This document shows positions 9,701 to 18,913 of a stretch of 64,000 nt of DNA, one piece after another (within the stretch, counting starts at the first letter, position 1; every line of letters begins with the position of its first letter). The DNA is from DASRBN01 sp035294305. Its GTDB lineage: Bacteria; Chloroflexota; Ktedonobacteria; Ktedonobacterales; Ktedonobacteraceae. A program made the translations under genes and the position numbers. Under the pieces are notes generated by a model. The model was not told the DNA's origin and did not search any database. It saw only the letters and a program-made list of their open reading frames with translations. The stretch spans positions 1 to 64,000 of the forward strand of contig DATGLD010000038.1 in assembly GCA_035294305.1 (NCBI GenBank). The letters are read 5' to 3'.

Positions 9701-9991
9701 CTGACATTGCAGAACCCCAACACGAGCAGTGAGACTGTGGCCGTGACCCTCTACCTTGCCCACAGCATTACCGCGCAACAGATCGTCACCATCGGACCTC
9801 AGACGCGTGTTACCCTTAATATCAACAGCATCGTGGTCCCCATCGCGCAGTCCAATCCCAGCGCCGGCTACGAAGTCTCGCTCTCTGTCCAGGCGCAAAG
9901 CGGCACCATCGTCGCCGAACGCCCCATGTACTTCGACTATGGCAACAACACCGCCTTTGGAGGAACAGACGTGGTGGGATTCACAGGATAG
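6758..9991 (+). CDS. Secreted sedolisin (S53 family) peptidase with four C-terminal repeats
   Basis: The product is a 1077-aa precursor. A hydrophobic export segment lies at about 8-30. The kumamolisin-like prodomain is at about 65-205. The catalytic domain is at about 240-615, with Glu311 and Asp315 (EVELD), oxyanion Asp397 (SGDSG) and Ser522 (GTSAAAP). The DLTTGLGSFDA segment near 599 matches the family calcium site. S53 enzymes are acid-active serine-carboxyl endopeptidases, so it probably degrades protein outside the cell. Residues 633-1077 hold four related units of about 105 aa, each starting with an aromatic-FAEG-like motif and ending in a variant of ERPMYF. These are probably beta-sandwich modules for binding or spacing. 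A convergent hairpin separates it from the kinase downstream. Confidence 0.93.
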   Translation: MKIRTIYPIVLVPVLSLVIVAALLFLYISPFTHATTVIPRVSMANTASANAICQGNTHCTFVSSTATGQSINLALGLKLRNADNLTAYLKAVTDPQSIYYHHYLNAASFDALYAPLPQSEAAIASFLRSYGFKITATYSNHLLVDAVGTVAQAEAAFQVRINNYRTDNGHLFYANAATPTLPANVAPFVASISGLDDSIQYSRQPITPGDAILHTSGQKQTSRQSTACPQPGSPTYPTSYVPKQIATAYDFNGFYNAGMYGEGQTVGLLELDGFSAKDIATYTACFGGTHTFIKTIPIDGYNGVAGANAAEVELDIETVLGLAPHLSTLRVYEASASSLAAYNDAWARIVSDVTPVVSTSWVFCEEAPGMSGEIAQENIFFQAAAVQGQTILAASGDSGASGCYDPRTGQNTQLAVDDPASQPYVTGVGGTTLRINFDNTIQSEQVWNDRAIKNGASGGGISQVWPMPSWQQGPGVANAYTDGYREVPDVALNADPQTGYDIYCSVGGCAGSHGWQVIGGTSAAAPAWAAMVALANQASIKAGGFLEGFLNPALYDIAHGAPGTSYADAFHDVVPVQGGVNNNDYVGDGGAYPDTTTYDLTTGLGSFDAYKLSQNLNILAQGAPQQNVATSTVWYFAEGRVGADFQEFLTLENPDPLQTAQVRVQYLFEGHTGPAIMHSVPPQSRATVNVNQDLHIPYAGPGYSISMIVTSVNQVGIVAERPMYFSWHGINSGTDALGATKLAQDFYFADIETERNYSSFVTILNPPGGKTANVTVTYVASGGQIGTTTIVVPPGQRGTTNPINLGIFRTCAMYVHSDQPVVVERPMYFTTARGNINGPVTGAATVVGTQAPQNDWLFAEGYTGPNFHEYLVLANFDPTVTANATVTLEYSNGQVYPTTIAVPPQSQYFFDVNAASAGFPQSTTELSAEVTSDSPIVVQRQEYFRFNQNIPGGTDVIGEPGPAKTSYSFAEGFTASGFNEFLTLQNPNTSSETVAVTLYLAHSITAQQIVTIGPQTRVTLNINSIVVPIAQSNPSAGYEVSLSVQAQSGTIVAERPMYFDYGNNTAFGGTDVVGFTG

Positions 9992-10007
9992 CCTCGTTGC
10001 AGGACAC

Positions 10008-10054
10008 AGCAGGGGTTGAACGATGGCAACGGTCGTCATCGTTCAACCCCTGCT
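10008..10054. terminator. Bidirectional terminator-like hairpin
   Basis: Arms 10008-10025 and 10037-10054 are 18-bp perfect reverse complements with an 11-nt loop. They sit between the converging sedolisin and kinase genes. There is no long T-run, only GCGTTT on the plus side. Confidence 0.7.
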
Positions 10055-10074
10055 GCGTTTGAGCGCATAAAATG

Positions 10075-13038
10075 CTAATTCTGCGTTATGGTGATGGAAT
10101 ACCCCCCGCTGTTATCGCTCGGATCGGGATCGCCGACTCCGAAGTAGATCACTCCTCCCGGCGCATTCATCGTGAATGTATAGTAATGGGAGCCATTATA
10201 GCCAGGTATACCTCCTAGGATATAGTTATCGACGGGGTTCCCATCGACGGTGAGCGTCCACGTGGGAAGACTACTTCTATGCCAGGGTGATACAGGGGTC
10301 TGCATACCATTGGTAAAGATGTAGAACGCATCCGAAAGGGCATGCACATTGTATGCCTCTCCATAACCGCTGATTTGCACTGTCACCGTTCCATGATACG
10401 CATTGACGGTAGGAACACCGCCTTCACCCGAGGTAAAAGGCACGTAGAGACTCTCTGATACCGGTGGCTGTGGAGTCGGCGACGGTGTTGGCGTCGGACT
10501 CTGAGTCGGTGTTGGTGTTGGTGGTGGTGGCGCATGAGTCGGCGACGGTGTTGGATATGGGGCATGAGTCGGGGATGGATTCGGCGGTCTCGTTGGATAC
10601 CTTGTCGGCGTCGGTGTTGTTCCCGGCTGCACGGGTCCCATTACAGTTAAGGAAACATTCAGGCTGGCAGTTCCACCATTGGAATGGATCGTGATTGCGC
10701 CGAGATAGTTTCCAGGTACCAGGCTGCTGCTATCGGCTACCGCATAGATGGACTGTGGCAATGCGCCGGATTTCACCGTCCCTGTGCTGCTGGTCAGATG
10801 CAGCCAGCTGGACCCTCCCGTGCCGGCGCTCCAATTCAGCGTCTGATTGCCCACATTGCCAATCGTGATGAGCTGCATGCCCTGCCGGTTGGTCAATAGC
10901 GTGCCAAAATCAATGCTGCCCGGATTGACATCCAGCACTGCTCCATTGTGATGTGGCCCTACCTGTAATTTGACCTGCACCTGCGCATCCCCGCCGTTAG
11001 AACTGATATGCAGCATACTCGTGTATGTGCCCTCTTTCAATGCACGCGTATCGGCTATGATATTGATCGTTTGTTGCGGAGCTTTAGGCTCAATAATGCC
11101 TGTATTTTGTTGTAGCTTTAGCCATGGAGCATTCTCTGCCCCGGCTGACCAGATCAGTCTTGCATCCCCGCTATTGCCGATCACGATTGAGAGCGCCGGC
11201 TGCACCCCCATTGCCACCTCGCCAAAATCCAGCACCTTCTCACTAATCGTGATCTGCGGAGCCCTGGGTACAATCGTGAAAGAAGTCTGCGCGCTCCAGA
11301 TGCCTGCTGAGGCATCCAGCGTATGCACGCCTACTGCCCACGTATCGTTCACCCAGATCGTAATTGCGAAGCTGCCCGAGCTACTGGCTACAAGCGAACT
11401 GCTCAGCGGATCGTCCAGGGCTGCATAGTTCTGCGATCCTGTAGGGACAACGCCTTGTGCCTGTCCTCCAGCATTGCCGCTGTACCAGGCTTCTCCTGTC
11501 GCGTCACTTCCCATAGAGGTAAGGTTTGTGCTGCCGTCAAGGGTGAGCGAGATGCCTGTTCCCGGCACAAAGCCACTGCCCAGCACCTTGAGAGTTGAGC
11601 CTGGTGTCACCTTATTGCTCCCGCTAATTGCAAGCGCCGGATGAAAGAAGATCAGTAGCGAGCCGAAGACGCCAGATAGGATAAGTACCAGGATAGCAAT
11701 GATCGCGGCCAGAATGATAAGCCACCTGCGGGGTTTGTTTTGCCGGTTATTGCTGTGGGGCATCCGGTTTGCGGGCGCCGGCGTCACATATGTTTCCTCA
11801 TAGGGTGAAGGTGTCAGCGGCCCTGCAAACGGTGGTACAGGTAGCGGCATCGAGTTGCCGGATACCGGTGAAGCAGCGGGAAAGGCTGCGCCTGCTTTAC
11901 CCGGGTCTGAATCTAATTGCTCTGGTGCAGGTAGCAATGTAGGAGGAAAGGGGGTAACAGGATTTGGATTCACAGGATAAGCCAGCTGTTCGCGAGGCCC
12001 TGTGCTGAGCTGCCTGGTATCTCCAGGAATCACCTGTGGCATCGCCGCGAGTTTTTGTGACGATGTATTAGCGTGAGGTAAAGAAACAGTAGGAGCTTGC
12101 GAAGACTGCATCGCGGCAGGGCTGCTGGGCACCTGCGGTGCCTGTACAGCAGGAAGCGGCGCTGAAAGCGTGGGGTATGAGGCAGAGATGGCGGGCAGGC
12201 GTCCCTGAGAATTGGTCGGTAAATGCAATTCGGTGATAAAAGCCTTGATATCAGGGAAGCGGTCGGTGCGCTGCTTCGCCATTGCCCGCAGAATAGCATC
12301 CTCAACAAATTGAGGCAACTGCGGATTTAGCTGTGATGGAGGAATCGGGGCCTCCTGCATGTGTTTGAACCCCATAGCGAAGAAATCTTGCGCCGAAAAT
12401 GGCCGTTGCCCCGTGAACAACTCATAGGCGACGCATCCCAGCGCATATTGATCGCTCTCCTTCGAAATCGAATTCTGGAACTGCTCGGGGGCCATGTAAG
12501 AAGGCGTGCCAATTACCGTGGCGAATTTGATGCTCGCTGTCTCTATCATCGTCGCCACACCAAAATCCGCCAATAGCGCCTCTCCTCTGGCATTGAAAAG
12601 AATATTTTCCGGCTTGATATCTCTATGTATAATATGCTGCTGGTGCGCGTAATAGAGCGCCTGCCCGATCTGTGTCAGGATCGTCAGCGTCTCCTGTACC
12701 GGCAAGGGATGCGGAGCATAGCGTTTGATCCTGTCACGAAGTGAGCCATTAGGAGCATATTCCGCCACCAGGTAAGGGAAACCTTCGTGAATGCCCACAT
12801 CGAGAATAGGGAGAATATAGGGATGTTTGAGGACTTCCAGAAATTGTGCCTCGCGTAAGAAATTTTCGCGTTCCTCAGGTGAACTTAAGCGGGTAGTGTG
12901 TAATAATTTGATGGCCACCGTGCGATTTTTGAGTAGCAGATGTTGAGCCAGGTACACACGGCCAAAAGCGCCACTATCGATTTCGCGTACAATACGGTAA
13001 TTACCGATCTCCACATGAAGTTGATGATCATCACTCAT
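10075..13038 (-). CDS. Membrane Ser/Thr kinase with beta-sandwich ectodomain
   Basis: The product (987 aa) is a Hanks-type kinase. The kinase domain (about 13-275) has the Gly loop DSGAFGRVY, Lys44, Glu63, HRD with Asp140, and DFG with Asp158. A Pro-rich cytosolic linker leads to one membrane span (LIILAAIIAILVLIL, about 440-470). The exported part has an IPT-like segment, two repeats of about 100 aa with BACON/ASH-like features (FGEVAMG / FGTLLTN, then WLKL / WLHL), a Pro/Thr-rich spacer and a terminal beta-rich domain. The start at 13038 follows a strong AAAGGGGGA site; an ATG at 13080 would add 14 residues. It probably senses a surface signal and phosphorylates cytosolic targets. The ligand is unknown. 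Confidence 0.92.
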   Translation of the reverse strand: MSDDHQLHVEIGNYRIVREIDSGAFGRVYLAQHLLLKNRTVAIKLLHTTRLSSPEERENFLREAQFLEVLKHPYILPILDVGIHEGFPYLVAEYAPNGSLRDRIKRYAPHPLPVQETLTILTQIGQALYYAHQQHIIHRDIKPENILFNARGEALLADFGVATMIETASIKFATVIGTPSYMAPEQFQNSISKESDQYALGCVAYELFTGQRPFSAQDFFAMGFKHMQEAPIPPSQLNPQLPQFVEDAILRAMAKQRTDRFPDIKAFITELHLPTNSQGRLPAISASYPTLSAPLPAVQAPQVPSSPAAMQSSQAPTVSLPHANTSSQKLAAMPQVIPGDTRQLSTGPREQLAYPVNPNPVTPFPPTLLPAPEQLDSDPGKAGAAFPAASPVSGNSMPLPVPPFAGPLTPSPYEETYVTPAPANRMPHSNNRQNKPRRWLIILAAIIAILVLILSGVFGSLLIFFHPALAISGSNKVTPGSTLKVLGSGFVPGTGISLTLDGSTNLTSMGSDATGEAWYSGNAGGQAQGVVPTGSQNYAALDDPLSSSLVASSSGSFAITIWVNDTWAVGVHTLDASAGIWSAQTSFTIVPRAPQITISEKVLDFGEVAMGVQPALSIVIGNSGDARLIWSAGAENAPWLKLQQNTGIIEPKAPQQTINIIADTRALKEGTYTSMLHISSNGGDAQVQVKLQVGPHHNGAVLDVNPGSIDFGTLLTNRQGMQLITIGNVGNQTLNWSAGTGGSSWLHLTSSTGTVKSGALPQSIYAVADSSSLVPGNYLGAITIHSNGGTASLNVSLTVMGPVQPGTTPTPTRYPTRPPNPSPTHAPYPTPSPTHAPPPPTPTPTQSPTPTPSPTPQPPVSESLYVPFTSGEGGVPTVNAYHGTVTVQISGYGEAYNVHALSDAFYIFTNGMQTPVSPWHRSSLPTWTLTVDGNPVDNYILGGIPGYNGSHYYTFTMNAPGGVIYFGVGDPDPSDNSGGYSITITQN
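10470..10600. repeat. In-gene minisatellite (Pro/Thr spacer)
   Basis: Irregular tandem units around GAGTCGGCGACGGTGTTGG encode the PTPSPT-type spacer of the kinase ectodomain. The copy number is likely to vary by slippage, so spacer length may differ between strains. Confidence 0.6.
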
Positions 13039-13109
13039 AAAATCCCCCTTTATTTGTGATGCAGAACCTTTAAAGGGCATGCAAGTGAGAGTGCATGAAA
13101 ATTAAGTTT

Positions 13110-13138
13110 ATTGTAACAAAACTACAATGATTTAGCAA
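13110..13138 (-). promoter_or_regulatory. Sigma70-like promoter of kinase 10075-13038
   Basis: On the minus strand TTGCTA (13133-13138) and TACAAT (13110-13115) are separated by 17 bp, about 70 bp before the start codon. The surrounding 13081-13180 is AT-rich. Confidence 0.55.
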
Positions 13139-13259
13139 TAGCCCATTTTATGTTTTCCATCAAGATTATATAAAAGTCAAGTAATTGCAGGCCGAGTCTT
13201 GCGTGAGCCGGAGCCCTGAGGAACGAAGGGGAAGAAGCTCACCTCCTAAAGAATCAGTA

Positions 13260-15842
13260 TCAGGGTGTTGCTGTGACGGTGGCAGGCGGATTCGTCGCGC
13301 TGGCCCCAGGGGTAGGTGAAACCTGAGGCTCCGGCACGCTTATCTGCTTGATGCTGATCGTGATATGAGCCGTATTGGTTGGCACGCTATTCCAGAACAG
13401 GAAGGTACCGGCAAGGCTCACCAGCGCGGACTTCACGCCATTCTGCTGCGCCAGCACTGCCTGGGCATCTTGTACCGATTTCCCCGCGATTAACTTTGCC
13501 AGCGCCTGCTTCTGGGCGGTACTGAAGTTGAAATTCCAGATGCCCTCGGCGGCGATGACCAGCGAGAGCGTGCCTGCTTTTGGATCGGTGACGCTGGCGC
13601 TTAAGACGCTGGTGAGTATGTTGCCTGCAAGTACATAGCTGGGATCAAGATCAGAGCTAGCCTGGGCTTTGAGCATTGCGGACGCCGCCTCTTCAGGAGG
13701 CATGGGATCGTATACCTCGCCGCTGCATGAGAACGAAACGGTGACGTTGAAGGTGCTGGCGGCATCCCCCACGTTTTTATCTGCGGTCACTTTGGGGCTG
13801 CATTTCGGTGCACTGACCTCCTGCTCACCTGCTTTTAGCTCTGCCCTGTATGCTTGCTGTGCGTCGTCTAACACTGATGACATGAGCGGATTGGCGGCTC
13901 CATTGATATCGCCCTGCTGTACCACTGTATAGGTACCGGCATCCTTACCGCCAACGAACGATTGTGTGTTGTATATTTTAAGACCGCCGTAACCATCGTT
14001 ATACGAGTAATAAAAAACATGCGGGCCAATGTTGCCGCTAGCTCCTGCTTTGACCATATGGGCGCGGAAGGTGCCCGTCTTTTGTGGATATACCTGCACA
14101 TAAGAGTCGATAATCACTGATATGCCATTATTGCTGGTAAGGGTTTGTCCGACATTTGTGGAATAGATGTAGCCATTGGAACTATCGTCGTTTTCCAGCA
14201 CCAGCGTTCCATAGGCCACAGTGGCTGAGGTATGGGCTATTCCTGTCGCTGTAGCGGAGGTTGTCTTTGACTTTGAGGCAGTGATCAGGCGTGCCCCGGT
14301 AACCTGATTGAGAGAGGTATTGGGATTTTTTGTTACCTGAGTAATTGTAAAGGTATTCTTCAAGTCTTTGTTGAGCGGGGTGATCGTCACTGTAGCGGTC
14401 GCGGGATAGGCGAAGGTATAGAAAGCCGCGACCCCGCCGGGAAGCAAAATTAGCAGCACTACCAGTATTGCTGCCAGCACGAGTGGCCAGCGTCTTCTTT
14501 TCCGGGGCGGTTGTTGTGTCGTTGTTTGCGCGGGGCTTGCATTTGGGCCGAGCATTTGACCCGCGCTTGCCGGGGCTGGAAAAGATGAAGGTGGCGCGGC
14601 TGCCTGTTGATAAGCCGGCGCTACCCCAGGAGGTGGTGGAGGGGTCTGCCCGTAGGCTGGTTGCCTGAAAGGTGAAGGGGTTGGTGGCGTGGCTACAGGA
14701 TAGAGAACCGGCGGGTTCATGTTTGCATATTGTTGCGCAGGCAGGGTGGGCATATCCCTTTGTGTAGGCGCTGGAGTGGGCATCGCTGGGCCGGTTGCCT
14801 GAACAGTGGGGCCTGACTGCATCCATATCACCTCTTCGCTGCGGGAAATGGGTCCTGACGGCGAGGGTGGGAACTGTGAAGCCTGCGCAGGCGTGGGAGG
14901 TCCTCCTTGAAACTGGCCGGGGATATTATTGGGGAGAGTAGGTATAAATTGAGAGGCCACGACCGTAGAACCGCCAGTAATGGGCTCTGATGCCGCGGAT
15001 ATTGGGCGTTGATAGAGCTGCAAGGGGCGTAAAGCGGCGATGAACGCTGCTACATTTGGGAAACGCTCCATGCGCTCTTTGGCCATTGCCTTGAGAATGG
15101 CCTGTTCAATGTAAGCTGGAATGGCAGGGTTATATTGTTTCGGAGGTACGGGGGTCTCTGTCAGGTGCTTGTAACCCAGGGTGAAAGGATCGGGCGCCGA
15201 GAAAGGACGATGGCCGGTCAGTAATTCGTATGCGATACATGCCAGCGCGTATTGATCGCTCTCTTTGCTGATCGTGCCTTGAAATTGTTCTGGCGCCATA
15301 TAAGGCGGGGAGCCGCTGGCCTCAACGAACTTGATCGAGGCCGTAGCCAGTGTCGTAGCGATACCGAAATCGGCAAGCAGGGCGTCTGCTTGCGCGTTGA
15401 AGAGAATGTTAGCAGGCTTCAAGTCGCGGTGAATGATGTTCTGTGCGTGGGCGTGATCTAATGCCAACCCTATCTGTGACAGAATCTTCAGTGACTCTTC
15501 CATCGGCAGCAGGCCAGGATCAATACGCTGTAAGCGATCGCGCAGCGAGCCAAGCGGCGCGTATTCCGTCACCAGGTAAGGGAATCCTTCATGAATGCCA
15601 ACATCGAGAATCGGCAGGATATGCGGATGTTTCAGCATTTCGAGCAGCCGGGCCTCTCGCAGAAAGTTATCTCGTTCCTCCTGCGCATCCAGGTGAGAGG
15701 CATGCATCAGTTTGATCGCCCCGACGCGATTTTGTAAAAAAACGTGTTCGCAACGATAAACTGCTCCAAAGGAGCCGCTGCCAAGCTCGGCGAGTATGCG
15801 ATAGTTGCCAATGGTTTTGCCAATGTAGCTGTTTGTTCCCAT
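13260..15842 (-). CDS. Membrane Ser/Thr kinase with baseplate-J-like ectodomain
   Basis: The product (860 aa) has a kinase domain (about 12-275) nearly identical in layout to the kinase downstream: Lys44, HRD with Asp140, DFG with Asp158. The linker is long and rich in Pro, Gln and Ala. A span near 465-490 (WPLVLAAILVVLLILL) separates it from an exported domain beginning TATVTITPL. That domain resembles the baseplate-J/gp47-like domains annotated in some surface proteins of related bacteria; this part is tentative. A T/P-rich tail ends the protein. The start at 15842 is chosen for the AGGGGGAAA site; an upstream ATG at 15872 lacks one. The divergence of the ectodomain from its neighbour suggests a duplicated kinase given a new sensor. 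Confidence 0.9.
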   Translation of the reverse strand: MGTNSYIGKTIGNYRILAELGSGSFGAVYRCEHVFLQNRVGAIKLMHASHLDAQEERDNFLREARLLEMLKHPHILPILDVGIHEGFPYLVTEYAPLGSLRDRLQRIDPGLLPMEESLKILSQIGLALDHAHAQNIIHRDLKPANILFNAQADALLADFGIATTLATASIKFVEASGSPPYMAPEQFQGTISKESDQYALACIAYELLTGHRPFSAPDPFTLGYKHLTETPVPPKQYNPAIPAYIEQAILKAMAKERMERFPNVAAFIAALRPLQLYQRPISAASEPITGGSTVVASQFIPTLPNNIPGQFQGGPPTPAQASQFPPSPSGPISRSEEVIWMQSGPTVQATGPAMPTPAPTQRDMPTLPAQQYANMNPPVLYPVATPPTPSPFRQPAYGQTPPPPPGVAPAYQQAAAPPSSFPAPASAGQMLGPNASPAQTTTQQPPRKRRRWPLVLAAILVVLLILLPGGVAAFYTFAYPATATVTITPLNKDLKNTFTITQVTKNPNTSLNQVTGARLITASKSKTTSATATGIAHTSATVAYGTLVLENDDSSNGYIYSTNVGQTLTSNNGISVIIDSYVQVYPQKTGTFRAHMVKAGASGNIGPHVFYYSYNDGYGGLKIYNTQSFVGGKDAGTYTVVQQGDINGAANPLMSSVLDDAQQAYRAELKAGEQEVSAPKCSPKVTADKNVGDAASTFNVTVSFSCSGEVYDPMPPEEAASAMLKAQASSDLDPSYVLAGNILTSVLSASVTDPKAGTLSLVIAAEGIWNFNFSTAQKQALAKLIAGKSVQDAQAVLAQQNGVKSALVSLAGTFLFWNSVPTNTAHITISIKQISVPEPQVSPTPGASATNPPATVTATP

Positions 15843-16276
15843 CTGCGCGTTTCCCCCTGGGTAACTCCTCATCTGAGATCACAATGCTCAGCTTTGATGA
15901 AATCCGAGTGAAAGAACGCTTACTTCATCAGCAGTAGCGTTTTGCTTGCATTCCACTGATAGATATCCATCGAACGATAGAAAAATGAACCAGCGGAATG
16001 GATTCCTGATGCCAGGTGTATCTCTTGCATGTTTAATACAGCAGTCATAAATTTTAGGCAATGAACCTTTACACAAAAATTTCGTGAAGAACAACCATTG
16101 TATTACACTGCAGAACCCAGGATGAGATAAAATACGCACTGGCTGTCCAGCCTGGCGCTCCTCGCGGAGGGCAACCATACGAAGTATAGCATGTATTTAG
16201 TTGTGAGGCAATATTCGTTTTGGTTTCAATGTGTATCAAGAAATAAATGGAAGAGGATAATGCAAGTTGGAAGCGA
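15843..16276. other. Gene-free stretch between two kinases
   Basis: This 434-bp gap is AT-richer than its surroundings. A 96-codon open frame on the minus strand (15888-16178) has no ribosome binding site and an amino-acid composition unlike the neighbouring proteins, so it is not called. It presumably holds the promoter of the kinase at 13260-15842. No clear -35/-10 pair or repeat was recognised. Confidence 0.5.
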
Positions 16277-18583
16277 TTAACCAGCTGTGCTGACCCGCCA
16301 AACCCTCATCGTGGTGTCTACTCCTACGGATGCGACGCGTGTGCTGTCCGGTGACCATGCGAGTCCATGGATGAGGGGAGGCTGGTTGTAATTGAGAATC
16401 CTCTTTCCCGTGGCAGCATCCCATACCTGAGCGTTACTGCCGCAGGTGGCGATAGATCTACCATCCGCCGCCCAATCCACTCCCTGTACAGGATCGGAGT
16501 GACCGCGGTAAATCAGCTTCGTCTGCCCGGAACTGGCATCCCACACTTGCGCCGTCTTATCAGAGCTGGCCGAGACGATCCGGCTGCTATCGGGCGACCA
16601 TGCCAGTGACTGCACGCCTCTTGTATGCTTGCTATAAATCAGTATCTTTGTCCCTGTGCTTGCATCAATCACTTGCACAGTCGCATCGGCGCTGGCTGAT
16701 GCAATGCGTGTGCCGTCCGGTGACCAGCGTAAAAACCAGATCAGGTCCGTATGCCCATCGTAAGTAAATAACGTGTTGCCATTAGCCGCATCCCACACCC
16801 TCACAAGCTTATCGTCGCCGGCCGAGGCGATATATTTACCGTTAGGAGACCATGTTACGTTTCGCACAAAGGCATTATGGCCCCTATAAGTCAGCACGTG
16901 CTCACCGCTCAATGCATCCCATACCTGTACCGTCATATCGGAGCTGGCCGAAGCGATGCGTGTCCCCGTTTTCGGCAGCCAGGCCAGCCCGTTCGTCGAA
17001 CCCTTATGTCCTGTATAGCTGAACCGCCTTGCCCCCGTTCTGGCATCGCATATCTGTACCGTCGTATCCAGGCCCACGGAAGCGATCAGCGAACTGGATG
17101 GAGACCACGCCACGCCATAAACGTCCAGCGTATGCCCGGTATAGGTGAACAACGTCTCTGCCTCAGTAATCGGCGTCGCCTGTGACGCCTTCGCGGCCCC
17201 GGTTTGCTGCCGCTGACTTGACTCACGTAAGACTAGCTGCCAGATCGTTATGCCTCCCACAGTGGCAACTCCGGCCACCCCCAGCCCAATTAGCGCCGCG
17301 CGTCGTGAAATCTTGCGCTTGTCTTCGCCTGTAACCTCGCGCTCGGATGCCTGGAGGGACCGCTGGAATTGAGATTCGCTCCGCAAGCTCTGCTGAGCGC
17401 CTATTGCCGGTTGATCGACCCCCATGGATGTCCCCTGATGTATCGCCTCCACGCGTCTCCCCTGCTTGAAGGATGCGGAGACTCCGCCAGCTATGTCCGC
17501 TTGCGTGGTAGAGGAAAACGAAGTGGCGTCCATCGCGTATCCCATGCCTGGCATAGCCGCTGCTTCACTAAGCGGCGGTGTCACCGGGGCCTTCACCGGT
17601 GCTGGCGTATTGGGAGCGCCACTTTCTCTGCCCTCTGAGATTTCAGGCGTCGAGGAGGGTAATGGGGGTTGCAATGGCGGCATTGCGGCCCGGGCCGCAA
17701 TGCCGGGCAGCGAACTTGTAGCAGGGGAAACATAGGGGCCACAGACCTGCTCTAAAGCGCCGGCAAAGAGTGCAATCGTCGCGAAGCGTTCCTGCCAATT
17801 TTTGGCCAGCGCTTTCATTACGACTGCCTCAACTTCAGGTGGAATGCCTGGCAGTTTCAGGTGCAAGGGTGGCGCCGGCGTTTGCAAGTGTTGCGCAAAC
17901 AGATCGATGAAAGAACCTGAGAAAGGGCGCTCCCCGCACAACCACTCGTACACGATAATCCCCAGTGCATATTGATCACTCGCCGGGCGTGGTTTGCCTT
18001 GCAGTTGTTCCGGCGACATATAGCCTATCGTCCCTACAACCTCCTGCGTCCGTTCCAACTGCGAATTCTGGCTCACAACCGCGATTCCGAAATCGCTAAT
18101 CAACACCTCGTTATTTCGCCCCAGCAGCAAGTTCTCCGGTTTGACATCGCGATGAATGAGCCGCCTATCGTGCGCATATTGCAAAGCATCTGCCGCCTGC
18201 CTGACATAGCTCAAAAGGACTGCCAGTGGCACGCGGGTCCCTCGTGGAAATCGCGTACGCAACGTGCCGTTCGGCGCGTATTCCATTACCAGGTAAGGCG
18301 TACCACCTGTTCTATGCAACTCGCCGGCATCCGTAATCGCATCGCCGCCCTCGATACCAAATTCCAGGATACGTATAATGTTTGGGTGATCCAGGCCTGC
18401 GATAATACGGGCCTCGTGCAGGAATTGCTCCAGTTCTCTGCTCGATAGTTGCACGCTGAGAACCTTAATCGCCGCCACTGTCTTGAGGAAAATATGTTCT
18501 GCCAGGTAAACTTCAGCCGTGCCACCCTGGCCTAAAAAATGCACCAGTCGGTAGTTTCCGAGCCGTTCTCCTACACGATTCAT
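16277..18583 (-). CDS. Ser/Thr kinase with WD40 propeller
   Basis: The product (768 aa) has a kinase domain (about 9-275) with Gly loop GQGGTAEVY, Lys40, HRD with Asp146 and DFG with Asp164. After a variable Pro/Ala-rich linker there is a hydrophobic segment preceded by SRRAALIG (about 435-465), which is either a transmembrane helix or a Tat-like signal anchor. About seven WD40 repeats follow (GHTLDVYGVAWSP..., GHKGSTNGLAW..., and so on), forming a propeller likely used for protein contacts. The start at 18583 follows a GGGGTG site; an ATG at 18607 would add 8 residues. It heads the three-kinase minus-strand array, but gaps over 200 bp suggest separate promoters. Confidence 0.92.
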   Translation of the reverse strand: MNRVGERLGNYRLVHFLGQGGTAEVYLAEHIFLKTVAAIKVLSVQLSSRELEQFLHEARIIAGLDHPNIIRILEFGIEGGDAITDAGELHRTGGTPYLVMEYAPNGTLRTRFPRGTRVPLAVLLSYVRQAADALQYAHDRRLIHRDVKPENLLLGRNNEVLISDFGIAVVSQNSQLERTQEVVGTIGYMSPEQLQGKPRPASDQYALGIIVYEWLCGERPFSGSFIDLFAQHLQTPAPPLHLKLPGIPPEVEAVVMKALAKNWQERFATIALFAGALEQVCGPYVSPATSSLPGIAARAAMPPLQPPLPSSTPEISEGRESGAPNTPAPVKAPVTPPLSEAAAMPGMGYAMDATSFSSTTQADIAGGVSASFKQGRRVEAIHQGTSMGVDQPAIGAQQSLRSESQFQRSLQASEREVTGEDKRKISRRAALIGLGVAGVATVGGITIWQLVLRESSQRQQTGAAKASQATPITEAETLFTYTGHTLDVYGVAWSPSSSLIASVGLDTTVQICDARTGARRFSYTGHKGSTNGLAWLPKTGTRIASASSDMTVQVWDALSGEHVLTYRGHNAFVRNVTWSPNGKYIASAGDDKLVRVWDAANGNTLFTYDGHTDLIWFLRWSPDGTRIASASADATVQVIDASTGTKILIYSKHTRGVQSLAWSPDSSRIVSASSDKTAQVWDASSGQTKLIYRGHSDPVQGVDWAADGRSIATCGSNAQVWDAATGKRILNYNQPPLIHGLAWSPDSTRVASVGVDTTMRVWRVSTAG

Positions 18584-18867
18584 GTTGCACCCCAGGGGCA
18601 ACCACATGACGAGCGCGATAAATCCGCACTCTAGAGGGTCGCCATCCCCTTATGGTCGCGTGTCCCCTACATGTGACCACTGGTGATCCCTTATAAGTTC
18701 TTCCCCTCTATGCAACCCGCCCATAAGGCCGGCTCCAGGCTGGATAAATCCATTCCCTACACCAGTCGCCCTGACGCGCGCAAACATAGAGGGGAGGCAG
18801 TGCGGGATATGGGGGAATCCAGTACTGCTGATGCTGAGATTGTAGAGGAATGCATTATGCCTGTCAA

Positions 18868-18897
18868 GTAGGGACAGTGCATTGTGCCTGTCCTCAC
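18868..18897. repeat. GGGACAG...CTGTCC repeat
   Basis: An imperfect hairpin of the form GTAGGGACAGTGC-ATT-GTGCCTGTCC. Related sequences occur at 46528-46556, 49966-49992 and, inside a coding region, 63143-63191. Confidence 0.65.
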
Positions 18898-18913
18898 TCG
18901 TGGGCTTGTCATC

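Noticed and set aside
15888..16178. 96-codon minus-strand frame between kinases
   Set aside because: It has no Shine-Dalgarno and an amino-acid composition rich in Cys, Phe and His unlike the neighbouring proteins, and it lies in an AT-rich promoter gap.
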